Below are positions 6,761-10,528 of a stretch of 10,528 nucleotides of DNA, piece by piece. Numbering within the stretch: position 1 is the stretch's first letter; every line of letters starts with the position of its first letter. The stretch covers positions 1-10,528 of the forward strand of contig CANQYN010000031.1 in NCBI GenBank assembly GCA_947628105.1, written 5' to 3'. The position numbers and the translations under genes were made by a program. This stretch comes from an uncultured Bacilli bacterium (lineage in GTDB: Bacteria > Bacillota_I > Bacilli_A > RF39 > UBA660). The notes beneath the pieces are model-generated. The model saw nothing but the letters and a program-made list of their open reading frames with translations, did not search any database and had not been told where the DNA came from.

Positions 6761-6769
6761 AAGTAGTTG
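6751..6769 (+). promoter_or_regulatory. Ribosome-binding site fixing the TTG start of rel
   Basis: AAAGAGGTGA (6751-6760) closely matches the anti-Shine-Dalgarno complement and lies 6 bases before TTG (6767-6769). The stop of the preceding gene (TGA, 6758-6760) is part of this site, so ribosomes ending there are well placed to restart. No ATG suits the start better, so TTG is preferred. Confidence 0.75.
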
Positions 6770-8935
6770 AATAAAAACGAAGAATCATTAGAAACATTAA
6801 TCGAAATTGTAAAAACTTATAATGATAATGAAGAAGAATTAAAAACAATCGAAAAAGCATATCATTATGCAGAAAAGATACATCATGGAGAAAAACGATT
6901 AACCGGTGATGATTATATTTCTCATCCTCTTGCTGTAGCCCATATTTTAACAGAAATTCATGCGGATTATTTCACTATATGTGCCAGTCTTTTACATGAC
7001 ACTTTAGAAGATACTACCTATGAAGATATCAAGCAAGAATTTAATGTTGAAATTGCGGATTTAGTAGATGGAATTACCAAAATTAATAAATTAAATTTTG
7101 AAAATCGAAGTGGGAATTCAGAAATAGAAACACAGCGAAAAATTTTAGTGGGACTTTGTAAGGACGTTCGGGTGATTATTATTAAATTAGCAGATCGACT
7201 TCATAATATGAGAACTTTATGGATTCATTCTGAAGAACGTCAAAAAGCGACAGCTCAAGAAACTATCGATATTTTAACTCCGATTGCTAATCGACTTGGA
7301 ATGAGTAAAATAAAGGGAGAATTAGAAGATTTATGTCTTCGTTATTTACAACCAGATGTTTATTTTTCGATTGTAGAAGAGTTAAATAAGTCGAAAGCAG
7401 AACGCGATGAAGCTGTTAATTATATGTTACAAAAAGTATCTGAATTATTAGAGAAAAATCATATTAAACATGAGATCAAAGGAAGAGCTAAAAGTATTTA
7501 TAGTATTTATAAAAAATTAAATAAAGGGAAACAATTTAAAGATATTTATGATTTATACGCATTACGAGTTTTTGTTAATACGGAAGAGGAATGTTATCAT
7601 GCCTTAGGAATTATTCATTCTAAATATACACCGCTTCCCAAACGATTTAAAGACTATATTGCTATGCCGAAGACAAATATGTATCAATCTCTTCATACGA
7701 CAGTATTTGGTGAAAATGGATATTTATTTGAGATTCAAATTCGTACCTATGAGATGGATGAAATCGCTGAAAGAGGGATTGCTTCTCATTGGGCTTATAA
7801 AGAAAATCACGGAAATAATGTTTCTACTTTGATGAAAAATACGATGGAACAAAAATTACAATTTTTTCGATCTTTGATTGAATTAAGTAATGAAGAAGTA
7901 AACGAAGAAGAGTTTGTTCAATCTGTTAAAAATGATATTTTTGATGAAAATATTTATGTGTTTACCCCTAAAGGAGATGTAATTGAATTACCAAAGGGAG
8001 CAACTCCTATCGACTTTGCTTATAAAGTTCATAGTAAAATTGGCGACAAAATGGTAGGAGCGATTGTCAATAATAACATCGTTCCATTAAATTATGAACT
8101 TCAAGATAATGATATTATTAAAATCAATACCAATCAAAATTCTAGTGGACCAAGTCATGAATGGTTAAACTTTGTTAAGACTAGTCAAGCCAGAAATAAA
8201 ATAAGAGGATTTTTCAATAAAGTAGATAAGGAAGAATTAAAGAAAAAAGGAGAAGAAATTCTAAAAGAAGAATTAAGAAGAAAGAAAATTCCTTTTAGTG
8301 AAATTTTTAATGATGATAGTTTAAAGGAAGTACTAGAGACGATTAAAGTAAAAAATATCGATGAGTTATATATTGCGATTGGAAACAGTCAAGTTACTCC
8401 AGGAGCCGTCATCAATATTGCTTCTAATAATAAAGAAACAAAGGAAGAAATTATTTTACGAAAAAAAATGGGAGCGAAAGAACAAGTTTTAGAAAAAGGG
8501 AAAGGAGATATTATCGTTTCTGGAATTGACGATATTAAAATTAATGTTTCTTCCTGTTGTAAACCAATTCCAGGAGATGAAATTTTAGGATATATTACAA
8601 AAGGATCAGGAATTAGTGTCCATCGTTCTATTTGTCCGAATATAGCATCTTTAGAAGAACGAATTATTCCCGTAAAATGGAACTCTTTTATTCAACAAAA
8701 ATATACAAGTACTTTGATGATAAAAGCATTAAAATCAGACAACTTGTTATTAGACATAATTTCTAAAACCAAAAATAGAAATATTACTGTTCAAAGTATT
8801 AATACGATGAATGAATTAGATTATATGTTAGTAAATTTAACTATTTTAGTAGATCATCTAGACAATTTGAATAAATTTATTGTAGATTGTAAAAATATAA
8901 ATGATGTTATTTTAGTAGAAAGGGCTTTAAAATAA
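6767..8935 (+). CDS. rel: Bifunctional (p)ppGpp synthetase/hydrolase Rel
   Basis: This long RSH enzyme makes and breaks (p)ppGpp, the stringent-response signal, and senses uncharged tRNA on the ribosome. It has 722 residues, near the normal 730-740. Domains in order: HD hydrolase (about 25-200) with His53, HDTLEDT (77-83) and LADRLHN (141-147); synthetase (about 230-345) with GRAKSIYSIYKK, RFKD (293-296) and EIQIRT (322-327); TGS (about 394-455); helical linker; zinc-finger-like region with Cys597-Cys598, His619 and Cys623; and ACT domain (about 645-722). The RFKD motif is the RXKD type of bifunctional Rel/SpoT rather than EXDD of synthetase-only RelA, and the hydrolase residues are intact, so both activities are expected. 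It begins with TTG. Its stop overlaps the dtd start as TAATG, as is common for this gene pair in Bacillota. Confidence 0.97.
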   Translation: MNKNEESLETLIEIVKTYNDNEEELKTIEKAYHYAEKIHHGEKRLTGDDYISHPLAVAHILTEIHADYFTICASLLHDTLEDTTYEDIKQEFNVEIADLVDGITKINKLNFENRSGNSEIETQRKILVGLCKDVRVIIIKLADRLHNMRTLWIHSEERQKATAQETIDILTPIANRLGMSKIKGELEDLCLRYLQPDVYFSIVEELNKSKAERDEAVNYMLQKVSELLEKNHIKHEIKGRAKSIYSIYKKLNKGKQFKDIYDLYALRVFVNTEEECYHALGIIHSKYTPLPKRFKDYIAMPKTNMYQSLHTTVFGENGYLFEIQIRTYEMDEIAERGIASHWAYKENHGNNVSTLMKNTMEQKLQFFRSLIELSNEEVNEEEFVQSVKNDIFDENIYVFTPKGDVIELPKGATPIDFAYKVHSKIGDKMVGAIVNNNIVPLNYELQDNDIIKINTNQNSSGPSHEWLNFVKTSQARNKIRGFFNKVDKEELKKKGEEILKEELRRKKIPFSEIFNDDSLKEVLETIKVKNIDELYIAIGNSQVTPGAVINIASNNKETKEEIILRKKMGAKEQVLEKGKGDIIVSGIDDIKINVSSCCKPIPGDEILGYITKGSGISVHRSICPNIASLEERIIPVKWNSFIQQKYTSTLMIKALKSDNLLLDIISKTKNRNITVQSINTMNELDYMLVNLTILVDHLDNLNKFIVDCKNINDVILVERALK

Positions 8936-9372
8936 TGAGAGTGTTAGTTCAAAGAAGTTTGAACTCTTCGGTAGAAGTAGATCAAAAAATAGTAGGTAAG
9001 ATAGAAAAAGGATTTGTTCTTTTTGTCGGATTTACTCATGAAGATACAGAAGATGATATTGATTATATGATTCGAAAAATATTGAATTTAAGAATTTTCG
9101 ATGATGAAAATCAAGTGATGAATAAATCGATTCAAGAAGTAGGGGGAAGCATTTTAAGTGTTTCTCAATTTACGTTGTATGCAAATACTAAAAAGGGGAA
9201 TCGCCCTAGCTATATCGAAGCGATGAAAAATGAAAAAGCTTCTTTGATGTATGAATTATTTAATCAAAAATTAAAAGAAAATATTTCTGTAGAAACGGGA
9301 ATATTTGGAGCAGATATGAAAGTAAATATTGTCAACGATGGACCCATTACAATCTGGTTAGAAAGTAGGTAA
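8935..9372 (+). CDS. dtd: D-aminoacyl-tRNA deacylase
   Basis: Dtd removes D-amino acids, and glycine wrongly attached to tRNA-Ala, from charged tRNAs in the cytoplasm. The 145-residue length is exactly typical. It shows the N-terminal MRVLVQR strand, the active-site motif SQFTLYA (77-83) and the Gly-cisPro motif NDGPIT (134-139) that rejects L-amino acids. KKGNRPSY (86-93) is also conserved in the family. The ATG shares its first base with the rel stop (TAATG). No strong ribosome-binding site precedes it, so translation probably depends on coupling with rel. The rel-dtd order is widely conserved in Bacillota. Confidence 0.96.
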   Translation: MRVLVQRSLNSSVEVDQKIVGKIEKGFVLFVGFTHEDTEDDIDYMIRKILNLRIFDDENQVMNKSIQEVGGSILSVSQFTLYANTKKGNRPSYIEAMKNEKASLMYELFNQKLKENISVETGIFGADMKVNIVNDGPITIWLESR

Positions 9373-9375
9373 CAT

Positions 9376-10425
9376 ATGATAAAAGATAAATTAGATTTTA
9401 AACTTATCAATATAGCAATTATTACTTTTATATTATTTTTGCTATGTAAAACAGGAAATGTATGGATAGGACTTATCGATAAGTTAGGTTCCATTTTGTT
9501 ACCTTTCTTTGTTGCTTTTGGAATCGCTTATGCATTACATCCATTTTTAAAATTTTTAATGAAACATAAGCTTCCCAAGTCGTTATCAATTGCTATTATC
9601 ATTGCTGTCATCGTTGGAACGATTAGTATTTTAATGGTGATTGTCGGTCCATTATTATTTGATCAAACAGTAAGTCTTGTCAATAACTTAATTACCTTTG
9701 TGAAAGAAATATCTAATTCTATCAATTTAGGTTCTTTTCAAAATAGTTTAACCGATTACTTTAATGAGATTATTAGAACGGTAGGAACTTATGCGACGAA
9801 CGGAATTTTAGATGCAATTAATTTGTCTTTAGGTTATTTAGCAACAGGTTTTATTGTTTTTTCCGCAACTGTTTACTTTTTAATTGATATGGATCATATT
9901 CGAAAAGAAGTAGCTCAGTATTTATATCGAAAATCAAAAAAAGTATATCGATATGTTGCTTTACTAGATAATGAGATGAAAAATTATTTGGTGGGAATGC
10001 TAAGTATTATGATAATTACTTTATTTGAATATAACATAGCCTATAAATTAATTGGTCATCCAGATGCTCTTTTATTAGGCATTTTAGCGACTATCGGAGG
10101 ATTAATTCCTTACTTTGGGGGAATTATTGCAAATATTGTTGCGGCTGTTACCGCTTTTGTTATCAGCCCATCTCTATTTATTAAAACTATTATTACTTTT
10201 GTTATTTTATCTGAAGTAGATGGATATTTAATTAACCCACTAGTCTATGGAAAAACAAATAATGTTCATCCTATTATTGTCATTTTGTCTGTTTTTGCAG
10301 GAGGAAAATTATTAGGAATTTGGGGAATTATGTTTTCTTTTCCTATTGCAGTATTTATTATTACAACTATTAAATATTTTAAAGTAGATATTAATAAAAA
10401 ATTAGTAGATTTCAAAGCAAAATAA
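9376..10425 (+). CDS. AI-2E family transporter (PF01594-type membrane protein)
   Basis: This 349-residue polytopic membrane protein belongs to the family named after E. coli TqsA (autoinducer-2 export). Many members have other or unknown roles, some as sodium or lithium/proton antiporters, so the substrate here is unknown. Hydrophobic segments lie at about 10-24, 33-55, 68-93, 150-170, 205-223, 230-262, 268-280 and 298-330, with the usual amphipathic soluble stretch at 95-150. Family marks are FGIAYALHPFL (48-58), GGLIPYFGGIIANI (241-254) and the C-terminal run from EVDGYLINPLVYG to HPIIVILSVFAGGKLLGIWG (280-317). The ATG is 3 bases after the dtd stop, with only a weak AGGT upstream. It is the last gene of the operon and is followed by a strong terminator. 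The stop is TAA (10423-10425). Confidence 0.9.
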   Translation: MIKDKLDFKLINIAIITFILFLLCKTGNVWIGLIDKLGSILLPFFVAFGIAYALHPFLKFLMKHKLPKSLSIAIIIAVIVGTISILMVIVGPLLFDQTVSLVNNLITFVKEISNSINLGSFQNSLTDYFNEIIRTVGTYATNGILDAINLSLGYLATGFIVFSATVYFLIDMDHIRKEVAQYLYRKSKKVYRYVALLDNEMKNYLVGMLSIMIITLFEYNIAYKLIGHPDALLLGILATIGGLIPYFGGIIANIVAAVTAFVISPSLFIKTIITFVILSEVDGYLINPLVYGKTNNVHPIIVILSVFAGGKLLGIWGIMFSFPIAVFIITTIKYFKVDINKKLVDFKAK

Positions 10426-10451
10426 GAATCGTTTTATTCGATTCTTTTTTT
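10424..10451 (+). terminator. Intrinsic terminator of the comN-secDF-rel-dtd operon
   Basis: AAGAATCG (10424-10431) pairs perfectly with CGATTCTT (10439-10446) around a TTTTATT loop, and a run of seven T (10445-10451) completes the signal. It overlaps the stop codon of the AI-2E family gene by two bases. Confidence 0.88.
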
Positions 10452-10528
10452 ATTGGGACTTTGTCAATAATTTGGACACTATTTAGAGGGGGTATTGGAA
10501 GAAATAAATTGATTTTCAAATTGAATAG
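10452..10528. other. Short non-coding window end, with a weak IS3-terminus-like motif
   Basis: No gene start with a ribosome-binding site is visible in these 77 bases. A stretch reading TTTGTCAATAATTTGGACAC (10460-10479), followed by TATTTAGAGGGGG, loosely resembles the ends of IS3/IS150-type insertion sequences, which often carry TTGGACA followed by a purine-rich leader. No transposase reading frame can be seen before the window ends, so this remains a weak guess. Confidence 0.2.

Noticed and set aside
9471..9484. Perfect 14-bp palindrome ACTTATCGATAAGT inside the AI-2E family gene, a possible operator site.
   Set aside because: It lies in codons for a normal family segment, and in 10 kb of this composition about one or two such palindromes are expected by chance.
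9376..10425. Calling the last gene a quorum-sensing autoinducer-2 exporter.
   Set aside because: The family name is historical and covers proteins with other roles; no LuxS or other quorum gene is nearby, so no substrate is claimed.
1..10528. A new defence, toxin-antitoxin, CRISPR or retron system.
   Set aside because: All long frames are core metabolic, secretion, wall or stringent-response genes or small membrane proteins; no nuclease, reverse transcriptase, spaced repeats or toxin-antitoxin pair is visible.

Overview
The window is about two-thirds A+T or more and densely coding. Ribosome-binding sites are strong and of AGGAGG type, and the genes are of Bacillota type. TGA acts as a stop (it ends the SpoVB-like gene and the gene before rel) and tryptophan is TGG, so this is the standard bacterial code and not that of Mycoplasma. 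The best fit is an uncultured, low-GC, anaerobic member of the Bacilli, such as the gut lineages near RF39, Haloplasmatales or Erysipelotrichales. That placement is inferred from gene content and composition only.

Region 1 (1-2041, plus strand) is an acyl-phosphate module. It holds the C-terminal half of a phosphate acetyl/butyryltransferase, a complete butyrate kinase overlapping it by 11 bases, and a small four-helix membrane protein of unknown function. The two enzymes would turn an acyl-CoA into acyl phosphate and then into the free acid plus ATP.

Region 2 (2042-3696) holds two genes facing each other: a 77-residue NfeD-like membrane protein on plus and a SpoVB/MurJ-type flippase on minus. 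Their 3' ends overlap inside one perfect 15-bp palindrome that looks like a bidirectional terminator. Because of the palindrome, both proteins carry the residues KKLYS near their C-termini. The spoVB-like gene diverges from the next operon across an 80-base promoter region.

Region 3 (3697-10451, plus strand) is one tightly packed operon: ComN-type small regulator, fused SecDF, an unrecognised 173-residue protein, bifunctional Rel, D-aminoacyl-tRNA deacylase, and an AI-2E family membrane protein. It ends at a clear intrinsic terminator. From memory, the SpoVB, ComN, SecDF, Rel and Dtd neighbourhood follows the Bacillus subtilis arrangement, but recJ and apt are absent from between secDF and rel, where the unknown gene sits. 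The operon combines protein export, stringent response and translation quality control.

The last 77 bases after the terminator carry no recognisable gene. They contain a short motif loosely like the end of an IS3-type element, which cannot be confirmed here. I see no CRISPR array, tRNA, rRNA or prophage, and no convincing new defence system. The most unusual items are the coding terminator palindrome and the three uncharacterised small proteins.
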